A DNA stretch of 64,000 nt from Sphagnum compactum. Lineage: Eukaryota; Bryophyta; Sphagnopsida; Sphagnales. The stretch spans positions 14,012,001 to 14,076,000 of the forward strand of contig OZ234501.1 of the NCBI GenBank assembly GCA_965153455.1, in the 5' to 3' direction. Shown here one piece after another: positions 48,044 to 61,106 of this stretch. The position numbers were made by a program, and so were the translations under genes. The notes under the pieces were generated by a model, which did not search any database, was not told where the DNA came from, and worked only from the letters and a program-made list of their open reading frames with translations. The first letter of the stretch is position 1. Each line of letters opens with the position of its first letter.

Positions 48044-50397
48044 ATGGAGGGACTCCACGTGAGGTTCAAGCGCATCTGTGTTTTCTGCGGAAGTAGTAGC
48101 GGGAACAAGACTGTGTACCTGGATGTTGCGAGGGAGCTTGGGAATGAACTTGTAAGTAGACAACTTCTCGGACACATAGTTTGGAGTTGTAGCAACTAGC
48201 CTTCGATTGCAGCTCTTGTTGTAGAATGGTTTCGTCTGCTGCTGCTGCTGCATGGATGACGCATTTTGCAACTTAGCAGCTCTAACTAAAAGCTGTGCAG
48301 GAGAAGAGAGCCTCTAGTGTAATATGATTAGAAGTCCTCCGGCTTCTTTGTAACCTGTCCGCACCCCCAGCTACACGCTTTGCCTTGCTGCATGCAGTGC
48401 CTCCTGCTGATGACCAAAGTTTAGGATTGTTTGTTGTCAATCCTGATCAGCTGAGTTTCTGCTCCGTGAATGGATGGGTTTGTCTCTACAGGTGCAGCGT
48501 AAAGTAGATCTGGTATATGGAGGCGGGAGCATAGGGCTGATGGGAAAAATAGCCGGAACTGTGCACATTGGTGGCGGTCACGTTATCGGGTACGTACTTA
48601 CTGCTGACCATCTTGTTACAGCTTGGAGCCACTAGGAACCCTCAGAGCTCTTGGAGAGTGGATATGCAAAATAAAATAATTTTTTAAAAGCAAGCTTTGA
48701 TATATTTCTGGATGCAGAACATGCATATCAGGTGTCTGTAAATGTTCTCATTTCATCATCCTGGCGGTTCTAGGAACATGTCAATAAGCAGAGAAAAAAA
48801 TAGATCTATTTTGTACGCTGACATTGCGAAGACCGAATGGTCCTTCAAGGGGTATTGACATTATTGAATCATGAACTTCAATGCTCTTCAAGCTCTCAAT
48901 GCACAATGTGATATTATAACAAGCCTCAGATCTCCGAGGTACTTCAGACGGGTACTGAAACTGTGCAGTGTGTGTGGTTTATGATTGCTGGCAGTGTTAT
49001 TCCACGGGCCCTGATGCCAAATGAGGTAATGATTAATCCATGTCTTTCAATGCACTGAACTTTGTAGTTGAAACTTGAATCATATTGTGTGCTTGTGTTG
49101 ATTTCTGTGGTTTACTTTCAATCACTTACTGTAGGAGATCTATAGCTTGTTATGGGAGATTCTTTGCTCAAACACAATGTCTGCAAAATTGGCCATGTGC
49201 TCAGATTTGTGGGCAGACGATTGGAAAATTGATTGAGGTGGATGATATGCACCAGCGTAAGGCGGAGATGGCTCGCCTGGCTGACGCATTCATTGCCCTT
49301 CCAGGTACATGCTTGGCAGTCTTCAATGGCCACCGTCTAATTTTTGGTTCCTTTTTCTCTACTGCCAAAAGTGAGCAAAATACAGTGCAATTTATGTACA
49401 GGATCCTTGTCTGAAATTCAAGTTTCTAAGCACAGACGTTAAATCACGCAGGTGGATATGGCACTCTAGAGGAATTATTGGAGATTGTTACATGGTCACA
49501 ACTGGGCATTCATGCTAAGCCAGTAAGTTCTTAAAAACCAGAAATGGCAATCGTGCACCAGTGCACTGATGCTCAACAGTTGATTTCACTATTCTGTGCA
49601 CTTATGAGTAGTGCATGAATGCTGAATGTACACAGAAGTCTGTAGAAGTCTTAAGTTGGTTCCAACTCTGGACTTGTTGAAGACTTCATTCTAATGCATC
49701 CTTAATCTGCGACTAGTTTGAAATTCGATTCATGGGTCAAATTTTCCAGTGCAAGGATTTGTATTGTTCAGTGATCTAGAAAGATCATGATACCCAAGGG
49801 GTTGTGGTGGGTCCATTTGCAGGTTGGGCTTCTAAATGTGAACGGCTATTATGATCCACTCCTGGCCCTCTTTGATAAAGCTGTGGAAGAAGGTTTCTTG
49901 AGTGTTGCATCACGCCTCATTCTTGTGTCTGCACCCACAGCGAAAGAGCTCATTGATAAAATGGAGGTGAGAACCCACCAGAGTGCCTGCTCTTGTGGTC
50001 ATTATCTCCTCCATTTCTACAGCTGCTGCAGCTCAGATCATGATATGCATAGGATAAGGACCTGAAGTTGACCAACAGCAAAAAGAGCTCATAGATTAAT
50101 GGAGGTGAGAAGCCACCAGAGTTCAGCCCCTTTGTGTTCAACATCTCCTCCATTCCAACAGCTGCAGCAGCAGCTCAGATCATGAGATGTGTAGTATAAG
50201 TACCTGAAGCTCATTGACAATTTTGTATGCAGAGGTTTGCGCCAGTCCAAGATATGAACATGCCAAAGCTGTCTTGGGCAAGTGTTGAAGCTCCTGATCA
50301 ATCTCAGCAGCCTTTCCAAGTCAATTTCATCTCTGCTGGTGGTCATCAGTCCCACCGACAACCACATACAATTTTGCACTCAGTGTCTGTTCCATGA
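48044..50397 (+). CDS. LOG: Cytokinin riboside 5'-monophosphate phosphoribohydrolase (LONELY GUY family)
   Basis: Seven GT-AG exons, 238 aa: 48044-48151, 48492-48589, 48995-49025, 49205-49304, 49452-49522, 49823-49966, 50233-50397. LOG enzymes release the free, active cytokinin base and ribose 5-phosphate from cytokinin nucleotides in one step, in the cytosol and nucleus. The Rossmann-type fold signature is visible: [10 protein letters not shown] (11-20), [32 protein letters not shown] (93-103) with the conserved Arg97, and PGGYGTLEE (112-120) with the catalytic Glu. [19 protein letters not shown] and [10 protein letters not shown] follow. Length is slightly above the usual 210-230. The start is the first ATG in frame, with FKRICVFCG placed as in the family. 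Odd: the exon 6 end is duplicated in intron 6, and the leader is a GAGA minisatellite with an upstream ORF. Confidence 0.95.
49943..50220 (+). repeat. 139-bp tandem duplication of LOG exon 6 end plus donor
   Basis: AAAGAGCTCATTGATAAAAT with GGAGGTGAGA at 49943 recurs as AAAGAGCTCATAGATTAATG with GAGGTGAGA at 50082. The intron bases that follow (CACCAGAGT, ATCTCCTCCATT, CAGCTCAGATCATGA) are also duplicated. The second copy holds an in-frame TAA, so splicing from its donor without an internal acceptor would truncate the protein by one exon. Confidence 0.85.
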
Positions 50398-51690
50398 ATG
50401 GCAGCTATGTTCCTTGCTCTCAGAACTACGAATGTTTGCCAGATTTAGTGGGTAGGTAATAGGCTCCATGGTCTTGTACATGTATTTGAATCTGCCATTG
50501 GGCTTCAATCTGCCCATCCCATTTCAAATCTCTGCAGTATCTATAAATTCCATTGCTCGATTTGGGCAATATAATGTCTCATCATGGTGAAAGGTAATGC
50601 AAGAGAAAAACCAGGAGTTGCCAGAGTTTTGTATATGGAAATGGTTTGACACTCAGGAGGGTCTTTGATGATTCATTCTTCCAAACAGTTGCCTGGAAGT
50701 GGTGGTGCCTTTGATGTGGTATTTTCCCTTCTATGCCATATCACAGTTTAGCGCCAAAATTCTGCAAATCTGCAAAAATGTGATGAACCCATTTCACCTA
50801 ACAACACCACCCAAATTACTTTCACAACTTCTATGATGTAATTGGTCTTTTTGGATTGGTCAGCAGTTCCTCAGACTTGAAATACTAAAGCATGCATCAC
50901 TGTCACTATGAGATGTTTATGATACTGTGCTTGATTTTTCTTATCCAAGTGCAAGCACAAAAGTAGGTGGAAATGTTGTGAACACACAACATTGTAACTC
51001 CTCGTATTTGTCTTCATAACATCCTACAGTGGTTTGGTAAGGAGGACATCTCTCTGTTCTGCAAAATTATCAATTACAAGTCTAATATATGCTTGCAGCT
51101 GAAGGTATGAAATAAAAATGAAATTTTCTGCTAAATTTACACTTTGTGTGGTACACCTTAAAAGTACCCATAACTCACAACATTCCAGAAAATAACTATC
51201 ACATCTGCAAGTGCAATTGGAAGCCTGCCAGTTCAGACATTAACCTTTTCATGATATAAATACCTGGGAAGTTTATGATGGTGTTTCACAAGTTTCTCAA
51301 ATGCATGGTAAAAATGCTCGGATGGTTTTCTTCTTGATATCGTCTTTAGTGAGTAGCATGATGCATGATTTATAGCGTGCTTGGGATGAGAAGCTCAGTA
51401 ACTTCCAAATGCAACAGTGAGACAAACTGAAGCATAGGGTGCTTCTTAGATGTCTGTAGCAGCTGCTCAAGTTGAAGAGAATTTGAGGTATGTGTACACA
51501 CTTTATTGCACCCATTCATCTACTCAGAAGGACACTCACCATTCTCAACATCATGAAGCAGGAAGCGTTATATGCTGTGTACTCCATAAGAAGATTGTCC
51601 AATATGTCCCGCCATCAGCAGGGTTCCTGTGTCCTCCAAATCCACTCCTATTGCTTTAGGTTTAGAGGAAGGGCAGATTGAGAAAGCCTC
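50398..51690. other. Downstream region of LOG
   Basis: Composition remains close to genic. Likely 3' UTR and spacer; no further exon or polyadenylation site can be fixed. Confidence 0.4.
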
Positions 51691-54600
51691 CATTGTTTGA
51701 TAGATTCATATTTTTGTCACCATTAGAAAAGACAATTATAGCTTTCATATCATTTGAAATTAATAGCTCGTTGTTGACAAGTTCTTTAGTTGGTTCACTT
51801 GTGTTGGAAGATTGTTAAAAAATATTCAAGTTGCAATCCTCATAAACTCCTTGGTGTACAAATCCACTATCATATTCTACCAATGGGTGTAAATAAAGGT
51901 GATATTTCAAAAACATAGGATATAAAGATCTTTTATTATATTCCTCAACAAAAGCCAATCCTTTTTCACAATCAATAAAAAAGAATGCTAAAATAAAGGA
52001 TTTAAAACTTAATTTTAACATTATAAGTTTTTCTTTCTTTATATTTCCTTAAGAAAGAGAGGAAAGATGTCAAAACACCACAAACTTCATTTTGATATTA
52101 AAAGCAAACAAAGCCAACTCAAGACCAACTTTGGAATTATTAATTAAATTGTTTTGGGTTGGTGGGATTGTAACTTGTTCCCTTCGTTTCAAGCACATAG
52201 TTATAGCAAAGCACAATGCATCACTAAGCAACCAATGGCCACAAAATTAGTTCAAAACACAAACACTCACAAGACAAAAAAGGTAATTCACAATTATTGA
52301 AAAAAAGAAGTGGCTTTCAACCCACTAATTCTAACAATAATATATGTGTTGTAACAAAAGATTGTAGTGTTTTGAAATTATAAGCCTCTTTGGAACATAA
52401 TGATTTTTAGCAAGCCTACAACAAAAAAGAAACTCTCATTCAATAAACTAATATTTCCAATTGGTGCAATTCAAAAAAAAATCAAATTGCAAAAAAAATG
52501 TCAAATAAAAAATTAATATCCATCTTGTCTTCACTAAAATGATGAATGTTTTGGGCAAAACCATAATGAACACAAACATTATTCCATTTTCGTCTACCAT
52601 TCCTGTTTTTTAAAACTAAATTATGAATTAACAAATATGATTATGCATATTTAATTGAAACATACTTGAAATTTTTGCAAACCTTTGTATTTGCTATAGC
52701 ATATTGACATGCTTTAAATAAAACATGGCCAAAATAAGTACCTTAAAAGCTTTCATCCAAACCTAAAAGTTTACATAACCGCATAACATATTTTAAAGCA
52801 ATTGTTATTACATTTGGATTTGATTTTCATCTTTAACATAAGCAAATTTTTTTTTTTTCAATTAATAGTGATCAAGCAATTATGTTGGACTTTTGATCAA
52901 GGCTTATCTAATAGTAATTTTTGTTGCCTCAAACAAACTGATAATCACATGTTTTGGTTGTCAATTAATTCCCAAAAAATTAATGACAAGAGTAAATTCA
53001 TCACTTGTTCCCTTAAACAGTCATAAATCAAAACTTGAAGTTACAGGTTGTAATTTGTCAATTTTAGCAAAGTCTATTCTTGTTTTGTTTTCTCCAAGTT
53101 AAGAAAAATCTCTTGGGAAAATTGTGTTTTTGAAAGGAAAACAACTTAATGACATAGATACAAGGCTAGACTCTTAAATGAGACACTTTTCACAAACTGT
53201 AAAAGGCAAATGGTTTTTCATAATGAAAATGTTAAGATCTTACATAAATGTTTTTTACTGCATATCATCCTTTTTGAAATGATCTTTTACACCAAAAAAA
53301 AGATATTACCTTGCCATACACATAATGTCTTTTCTTCAATGGTTTTCTTTTTAAAATTCCTTTCATTGGACTATTCATTTCCCTTTCAAATTTTGCAATA
53401 ATGTCATGCTAGTTTACATCCACATGTTTTTTCAAAGTTGTTATTCCATAGGTCTTTTTTAGTTTTTAGATTATGTACATTGACATCATTGTTATAACAA
53501 ATGATACAACCAACACACGATTTGAAGTCTCCTTCCATCAACATCTTTATTATTGTTAACACAATCAAAAGCCCAACATAATGCAATTATGTTATGAGTT
53601 ATCCACCATTCTTTCCTTTAAACATGCAATTTTTGAAAATTCACTTTCATTTTTTCTTATTCATTTTTTAAATTTTGTTGTTTTTTGTTTACAAATTGGG
53701 ACACTTTTTTAACCTTCCTTTCACATTTTCTTATTCTATAAGTTTTTCATCGAGATAAATTTCACATGTTTCATTTTCAAAAAAATTTCATTTGCATTTG
53801 ATTGTTCCAATTTCTCCAAGAAGATTACAACATACAACATAAAATGGAAAATTGCAAGCAAGTGGATATTTTGCCAAAAGAGTAGTTTTGTTCTTATACT
53901 ATGTACATTTAATGAATGCAAATCAAAACATTTAAAAGCATTTACAAGGTCAAAATAATTCACATTGCTTTCCTTTCTTCACCATATGAAAAAATGAATA
54001 TGCAACTTGTGAAAATATTATGCAATGTTAAATAGTTTCATAATGCTACACAATCCTACACATAACAAACAACAAAAGTGTTGAATGATTAACATACAAA
54101 GTACAAACATAACATATTTCATACTACCAAAAGAAACAAACACATAAATAAACAATGAAATAAACACATAAACAAAACATTGAAACAATGAAAAAGAAAA
54201 AATCAAGAATTTTACTTTATAAATGAAGTTCAAGCCTTGAACTTTAAATCCTTAAACTTCCCATTCCCAAATTTGCACAAAGCAAAAAGGGGGGCAATTG
54301 GGTGTACCAATACAAAGCCAAAGCAAGAGCAACAAACAAGCGCATGTTTGGAAGGTGCTTGAATGATGAACAAGAGTTGATAGTGCATGAGAAGGGGTGA
54401 ATGATAACAAGTGAACATAAAAGAACATGAACAAGAAGTAGTGGGAGAGCATGAACAAACAATAGTAAACAAACACAAATGAGTGAAAGCATAAATTAAC
54501 ATCAATGAATGGTAATTGACAAGAAAGTATGAAAAATAATAAAAAATCAAAATAAGAATAATAAGGAGTGAAAAACAACTTTGAACGAACAAAGAACAAA

Positions 54601-56038
54601 AATGAATGAAACAAGAGAAAAAAAAAGTATAAAAGAAGATGAAAGAAAGAAAAAACACAAAATATGTTCTTCAAACCTACAAATAAACATTCACTATGAA
54701 AATTCCTATTCGTTGGTATCACACTGTCTTTTAACTAAAGTTCCAAAATCACTAATATACAACTACACTATAATTAGAGCATGGAAATACATGCAAGTAA
54801 TAAATAAAATGTCACATTAAAAAATCAAAAAATTGTACTATAGTTGCAACTTAGTTTGAAATGGCACATCTATATAGTACAATGTACACATCATACATAA
54901 AGACATAGTCAATCATGTTTGACTTTTTGGCAAGTTGCACTCTAGTTGTGTGTGGCAATTACATTACAATTACTATAAATGTAGCACCCAAACATCAACT
55001 ATGTTATGACTAGTGTATAATTATCGACACATACAATCATGTCATGTGTACATATTTCCACCATCCATTAAATATTACACTTGCAATTTGTTAACCAACT
55101 AGTCATACTTTGTGGCAACTCATCTTTCAACACTAAACTTCAAATCCCAACAAATGCCCCAATCTCATCAAATCTTCCCATAGAAAGTGGACAAAGAAAG
55201 ACAGAACATTAGACAATGCAACATTAGAAATCCATGAAACCCACACCCTTCCACATAGTTCATTTCCCTAGAGCTCCTGCAAAGGTACTTTTTTTCAAAC
55301 ACACGTAGATTGATAGCTCTAGGGAAATGCCTTGACAACCATGAACAAAATGAATTTGCTACAATGACCAGTCATGAAGTCCTAAACGCTACCATCATTT
55401 CCTTTGTTCTAGTCCATGACTCCTACAACTAAATCCTATACTTCTTTCTGAAATCATGACGCAATGGAATATCGACTCCAAAAAGAAATTTGAAAACCAA
55501 CAATGGGGGCATTCTTCCCCAATTGTTTATGATATCTATACTCAATACACTATATAGAAAACACACAAGCACAACAAAAGAAAAACTTGGCTCCAAAGAT
55601 GTGTCCTTTTCCTCCCATGAAAACCTCTACTTATCCAAGTTCTCAGGCCACCCCTCATCAATGGTGTTGAAACTCCCCCACCAACCATCTTTGTGCAACG
55701 TGATACGCATTTCCATCAAAAAGCCATTACACCAACAACAAGGAACCCGCTCCATCATTGAACTCAAATCAATAGCACCGCTCCTATGAAGAACAAAACA
55801 TCAAAAAACACATAACCTGTAAGCCAACAAAACAACCAAATGTATAAAATAACAAAAGAATTGAAGTTTTGGCGTCCACAACCCTTCATGATGCCCAATT
55901 GTCTTGTAGTTTGTCACCCTCTGCCTTTCATCCATGGCATTTTAGGGTTTTCACATTCCATCCATCATAAAATAAACTTGACATTATTTCAGCATTACAA
56001 TACTTCCATCATCACTACCTACTTAATAAATGAGTAAA
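51691..56038. other. AT-rich spacer
   Basis: No gene supported; open minus-strand frames at about 54230-54720 are low-complexity Phe/Leu/Ser/Cys-rich translations of A-rich sequence. A perfect 15-bp inverted repeat CATTTCCCTAGAGCT lies at 55261-55275 and 55315-55329 (39-nt loop). Confidence 0.55.
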
Positions 56039-57297
56039 GGTGGGCTTACACCAAGTGTTAACTTAAATGTTATGCTAATGTTAAGGAGATTAAAATTAGA
56101 ATCCACACCAACAATGTTAACTAACATTGAATCTTAGATGAGGAATGACATGACATTAGTGTTAAGCCAATGTTAAAATCAATATTAAGGCACCATTTAG
56201 ATCTAATGGTAACTTAATGGTAAGTCAGTGTTAAGAATTCTTAAAATTTTGGTGTATTCACATATGCAATGTTAGTTAACATTAATGGTGACATGGCAAT
56301 GACATGGTGCCTAAGTGGATGCCTATGTGGCATTAATGTTAAGTTGATGTTAGGGAGGATGTTAGTTAACATTAAATCTAGGCTGAAACCTAGATTTTAG
56401 ATTCTTTTTGCAATGTTATGCAATGCCCACAAAAGAGAGGCCATAACTCAATGTTAACAAGCACTAGGTTCAAGAGGAAGGGGGGGCTAGATCCCACCTC
56501 CTTCCCACTTTCCCACCCTCATAAAATATTCTCCCCTTAACCCTTCCTTCCCTTGCACATAATGTTCAAATGTTCAAGAAAACAAATTTTTTGGCTCTAT
56601 TAAAAAAATGATTACTAATATTGAAATAAAAAAATGAAAAATGATTAATGGCTATATTGTTGTTAAGGGGTTTTCAACAATTTCTTTTAACACTAGGTCT
56701 GAATGGTGCCTAACTAACATTAAATCTTGGAAAAAGAATAGATTTCAGAATTTAACATTGATGTTAGATAAAGTTTCAAAAAATGAACAATTATTTCAAT
56801 GTTAAGCAACATGCATTCACAATTCTTTTTTTCTCTCCATTTTTTTTTGGTGTGTTTCCTCTCTTTCACCTCCTCTCTTCACTCTTCTTCTCTTCATTTT
56901 TGTCTTCTCTTTTCCTTCTCCATCTTTCTTCTCTTCCCCATCTTTTCACCTTTGTTTTTATCTCTTCTAGTCTATCCTTGCTTTGTGCAAAATTGAGAAG
57001 AAGGGAGAAAGAAATGAAGACAAGAAAACATAACAAGAATGAAAAAAAGGGAAAAAAAACAAATCAACAAATCAACAAAAAGAAATTTTTAAAAAAAAAA
57101 AAAGCGTAGATAGAATTCCAAATACAAATATTATAATTTTATTTTAGTTGCCACTCACCATCATGGTATGGATAGGTTGATATGAAGTTAACAACGTTGA
57201 TATTTGTTAAGAATTACGATAATATTAATTATGATTTTTTTTTAATGTTAGGGTGATGTTAATTACAAACCCCAAACACCAAGTGATGTGAACCCAT
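56039..57297. mobile_element. Candidate non-autonomous DNA transposon rich in TTAACATT motifs
   Basis: Roughly ten occurrences of AATGTTAA/TTAACATT lie in 1.26 kb, including palindromes CAATGTTAACTAACATTG (about 56126) and CAATGTTAGTTAACATTA (about 56268). The left end (GGTGGGCTTACACCAAGTGT) and the reverse complement of the right end (GATGGGTTCACATCACTTGG) are similar but imperfect. Dense subterminal repeats of both orientations are typical of hAT, CACTA and Mutator-like elements, whose transposases bind them. No transposase frame inside; a T/C-rich tract sits at about 56826-56950. Confidence 0.5.
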
Positions 57298-57749
57298 CTT
57301 TTAAGTATCATAGCTAAGTAAGTAGGAAATGTGAGTGGTAAAAACCTACATAGGCAAGTAAGTAAGTATGGCACTTGGTGGCAACTAGGTCCGTAGATCT
57401 ATGTGAAAGGTTAATACATAGCTAATGAGCCAAGGTTGGCTATGGAACATGAATACAAATGAAAAAAAACGCTTTCTATCCACACACCATCCATCGTGCA
57501 TAGTGTGCTTGTGAGTGCCGGTTCATGTTTTAGGATGTCATCCAAGGCCATTCATTTTGGGGAACTGCCACCCCTACCTAACCAAGGGCCTTAACCCTCC
57601 TCCATTACTACACTTCCTTTTGAAGATAATTTTTTTGATAATTTTTCCCACTAATTGATGCAACCCAAAAACACTTGACTTCAAATAGGTGTTATGTTTT
57701 TCACTCTTGCAATCCCATGTCGATAGTTAGTTACTAGTTAGTAGTTAAG

Positions 57750-58140
57750 TTACATCCGCATTCATTCATTCATTCATTTCTTTCTTTGCAAGGCACCAAA
57801 GTTGAACCCAAAACATCCTTGTTAATTTTGTCTTTATAATTTATAAATAAATAAAATTTTGTTTGATTTTTCCATCATTATTTTTTATTTTCCCCATTAT
57901 TCTCATTTTTTTTTGATAGATCATAAATGAGTTGCACCCCCATTTTCCATTCACTCATTTTGCTTGGTGAAACACCAAGAGTTGAACCCTTGTTATTTTA
58001 TCCTTCCAATTTACCCAAAAAAGAAAAGAAAAAAGAAGGTTTGTTTTCTCTTTTGCCATTATTTCAATGTTCACATAATTTTCATTTTCTTTCCAATTTA
58101 TTAGACAATTATTGCCTTTTCCTTTTTTTTTACATTTCAA
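57750..58140. repeat. Diverged about 185-bp tandem repeat, T-rich
   Basis: A phrase ATTCATTC-ATTT-CTTTG-AAGGCACCAAAGTTGAACCC at about 57762-57811 matches CATTCACTCATTTTGCTTGG with TGAAACACCAAGAGTTGAAC at about 57946-57988. T-rich tails then run to the LINE 3' junction. It is probably part of the sequence the LINE inserted into. Confidence 0.5.
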
Positions 58141-58212
58141 TATTGTTTACTGTTTACTGTTTACAATTTTACGTCCGTTTGGGACCAGAGAGTCCATTAG
58201 ACAAAAGGTAGA

Positions 58213-58815
58213 TCATGGAGGACAAATTGTCCTCTGGTACTGGCAGCATGCCACAAACTTGGCCAGGGCGACCGTGTTCGTAGTCTGCACGAGCTCAGTA
58301 AGAGTGCTAATGTGAGTGAGGGGCAGGGTCGAACAAAAGCGTTCCCTAACTTTCTGTGTATTTGGACAAACAAGAAGCAAGTGCTTTTCATCCTCAACCT
58401 TCCCCAAATCGCAGCCTCGACAAAGCCTTTCTGCATATGGCACGCCCTTCCACGCACCTAGCACTACCTCAAGCTACGTGTTACCACATCGAAATCGGGC
58501 CAGAGCTTTCCGTAGCTGAACGCAGCTCATGTCACACAAGTAGCTTTCGCTCTCGTACAACATACCCTTGAAGCGCAAGTATCTTGTCTGCACGTTGGTC
58601 CCGATCTCGCGGTTGGTAAAGAGATTTTCAATGTAAGCCAGCCGCATATTATCCTTCACCTTTTTTACACTCAATATTGTGTGGGGAAAACCTGGAGGGG
58701 GTGGGGCCCCAGCCTCCTGGTTGATCGGGCCTCCTGTCATAGATTTAGCACCAGCTGCACTAGTTGTAGCGCGGCCAACTGAGCCATCTAAACTCCCACC
58801 CATACGTTGTGGCAT
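58213..58815 (-). pseudogene. LINE ORF2 C-terminal part with CCHC-like zinc knuckle
   Basis: Reads YIENLFTNREIGTNVQTRY, then ALARFRCGNT, a TAG stop, and VLGAWKGVPYAERLCRGC with EDEKHLLLVCP: Cys-x2-Cys ... His-x4-Cys, the knuckle usual at the end of plant LINE ORF2 proteins. The stop sits in the same frame on both sides, so it is one interrupted reading frame. Confidence 0.8.
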
Positions 58816-60100
58816 TGCACCAAAGTACTTGGCTCTCCGCCCAGCCTCTCACCCCTGCTAGACGGGTTGGGTGTATGTGCATTGTCGCAAGAGCCATTCC
58901 CAATGGCAGTTGAGCAATCCTCAACTGGAGCACACGGGTCGTTGCAGGCTTAGGCGTCGTTTCCAACGATGGTTGAACTGGAGGCAAAAAACCTGCCACC
59001 TCCTCGAGCTGATTCTTGAGTAGCCATTTTTTCACGGATCTAGCCCAACAGTTTTTTCCCACAGCAAGCATAGCGAGTTGGGCTTCCCATGCCTTGCCCA
59101 AGATGCGGTCTTTAGTGACCGTGCTCACACGGTTATAATACAATAGCGCTTGTCCCCATGCAAAGTGTTCAAAGGGGAATTTGCCAAATTCTGCCAGCAC
59201 GATGGACGTGCTAGTTGTTTTTCGCACCTCGAGCAAGGACTTGAGGAACCCTCGATACACTACTTCAATAGCCTCTATTTTTTTGGAATCCACCCAAACC
59301 TCACAGGCATAACTTGTTATGGAACGCACCAACGTGTTGAAGAGGTCACAGCGTAACTGGACGTCCATAATACGTAGCTATGCACAACGACGGTTCAATG
59401 CGAACAGCGAGCGCCTACTGGCAGCTGCTAGATGTTCCACTACCCTGTCCAGGTTCGGGGTGGTCTCGAGCACGATCCCCAAGTATTTGAAGGTCTGCAC
59501 ATGCTCAATAACATCACCTTCAAACACAAACTCTTGGCATGGGTCAGTAGAGTTGAACACCATGACTTTTGTTTTTTTCACGTTCACTATAAGTCCATGT
59601 TCAACACAGAATTGCTGGAGCGCGTCTAACTGGTGCTGTAGTCCCACCTCTGACTCTAACGTCAGATCAAGGTCATCTGCGAAAAGCAACAACCATATGT
59701 GCACGTTTGCTAGGGTCGATGCATGGCATTCTCTACCGTCCAAGCGCCCCTCCAGGGCATCCAAATATAGCCCAAATAGTAGGGGGCTGAGAGGGCAACC
59801 TTGCTTCACACCTTGTTGGCACCTGAAGCTGGAGGTGACACCTTCGCTTGGGTGGTTGATGCATACGGTATCATTGGTATACATCGCCTATAGGCATCAT
59901 AAGAAGCGTCCCTCCACCATGAGGCTAGCCAACACCTCCCATAGCACTTCACGCGGCACAGTATCGAATGCCTTTTTGAAGTCCACAAAGCAACAATAGA
60001 GTGACTTCTTTTTTGCCTTGCTCTGTTCTATCAGAGTTCGCAGTATGAAGAATTGGTCAGTAGTGCGGTAATCTTTGCAAAACCCAGCTTAACCCTTGGC
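58760..60100 (-). pseudogene. LINE reverse transcriptase domain
   Basis: Non-LTR RT motifs in order: CCFVDFKKAFDTVPREVLW (about 59950-60000), GVKQGCPLSPLLFGLYLD (about 59760-59815), LLFADDLDLT (about 59665-59695, the catalytic FADD box), GLIVNVKKTKVMVF and FKYLGI. Downstream come the thumb and connection (ITSYACEVW, LLEVRKTTST). TAG and other stops near 59885 and 59375 break the frame. The active-site Asp pair is intact but the protein cannot be made whole. Confidence 0.92.
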
Positions 60101-60183
60101 ACGCAGCCCATGTTGTTCAGCCCACTCGCTTAGCCTTTTGTCAAGGATCATAGCGAACAACTTTGCTAGGATAGGCCCAACAG

Positions 60184-61079
60184 TTATCCCAAATTTTTTT
60201 TTGTTACAACTGTATGTTGTGGCTCAACAAAGCTATAATCGATGCTCAACCGTAGGCGTAACAGCCTGTGGTCAGAATCTCCCCCCTTCGCGCAATAGCG
60301 GGTGTTGTCTATTATCACCTCGAGGTGTGTAGCAACTTGCCAAATTCCAAGTGAGCCAACAATATAATCGATAGTGTTACACCCCCATTTGCCAAGCAAG
60401 TGAACTCCCCTGATTTGTCAGTAGGTGTCCGGCCGTTGAGGATGAGCAACTCAGTGTCACAACATAGGTCCAGGAGCTTGCGGCCCCAACCACCAACACT
60501 GGGGTCGCGGTTCTATCACTTAGCCACAGCATTTGGTTGCTCAGTCTGAGCGAGCTCAAGCGCCTTTAACAGTTCACAAAGGTCGCTAGTGTCAATGGTA
60601 TACGGTAACGTTGTAGTTCGCATATTAAAATCCCTTCCCAATAATACTATGCCCCCTAGAGTTTGAACTTCAGCAATATCTACTGCCAGGTTTTGGAACA
60701 AGGATTCGCTCTCGTGTTTGGAGCCAACAAGGGCAGCATACACCACGTAGACATACAAGTCAGGGGCAGCGCCCCTGCTGACTCGTAGCCATAGATAAGA
60801 ATCGTGGCTTCCTTCCTTCCACTGTGACAGGTTTGGGCCGAAGTGACTGCGAAAGTAAGCAGCAACCCCCCCGCTATGTTTTATCGCTTTTATTTTTCCC
60901 GGCTGCATAATGCACGCTACCACAAGTGAGTCAAACCCTTCAACGTGTGACAAATGTTGGCTTGGGAAGTGCCAGGTTTCGGTTAATAAAACAAGGTCAA
61001 CATCCTGAAATAGCTCTAGTATTTGCACCCCCGTTTCCAGTTTATTTACACCACCCCCGTGCATGTTCCATAATACCAT
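60184..61079 (-). pseudogene. LINE AP-like endonuclease domain
   Basis: Exonuclease-endonuclease-phosphatase motifs: VLWNMHGGG with the conserved Asn (about 61050-61079), LLTETWHF with the catalytic Glu, a GGVAAYFR block, LLGRDFNM (about 60615-60640) with Asp and Asn, and after frame changes GDSDHRLL (about 60265) with the terminal SDH. The segment 61079-60516 is open; beyond it the frame shifts at least twice before SDH. Its normal job is nicking target DNA for reverse transcription. Confidence 0.88.
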
Positions 61080-61106
61080 GCATAGGTCTCTCTGGGCCCC
61101 GTGGCC

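Noticed and set aside
54230-54722. Minus-strand frames of 142 and 156 codons
   Set aside because: Phe/Leu/Ser/Cys-rich translations of A-rich sequence overlapping in two frames; no motif.
55261-55329. 15-bp perfect inverted repeat as a possible microRNA precursor
   Set aside because: The stem is too short for a typical plant microRNA precursor, and nothing else supports one.
59319-59999. 226-codon + strand frame
   Set aside because: Shadow of the minus-strand LINE reverse transcriptase in GC-richer DNA.
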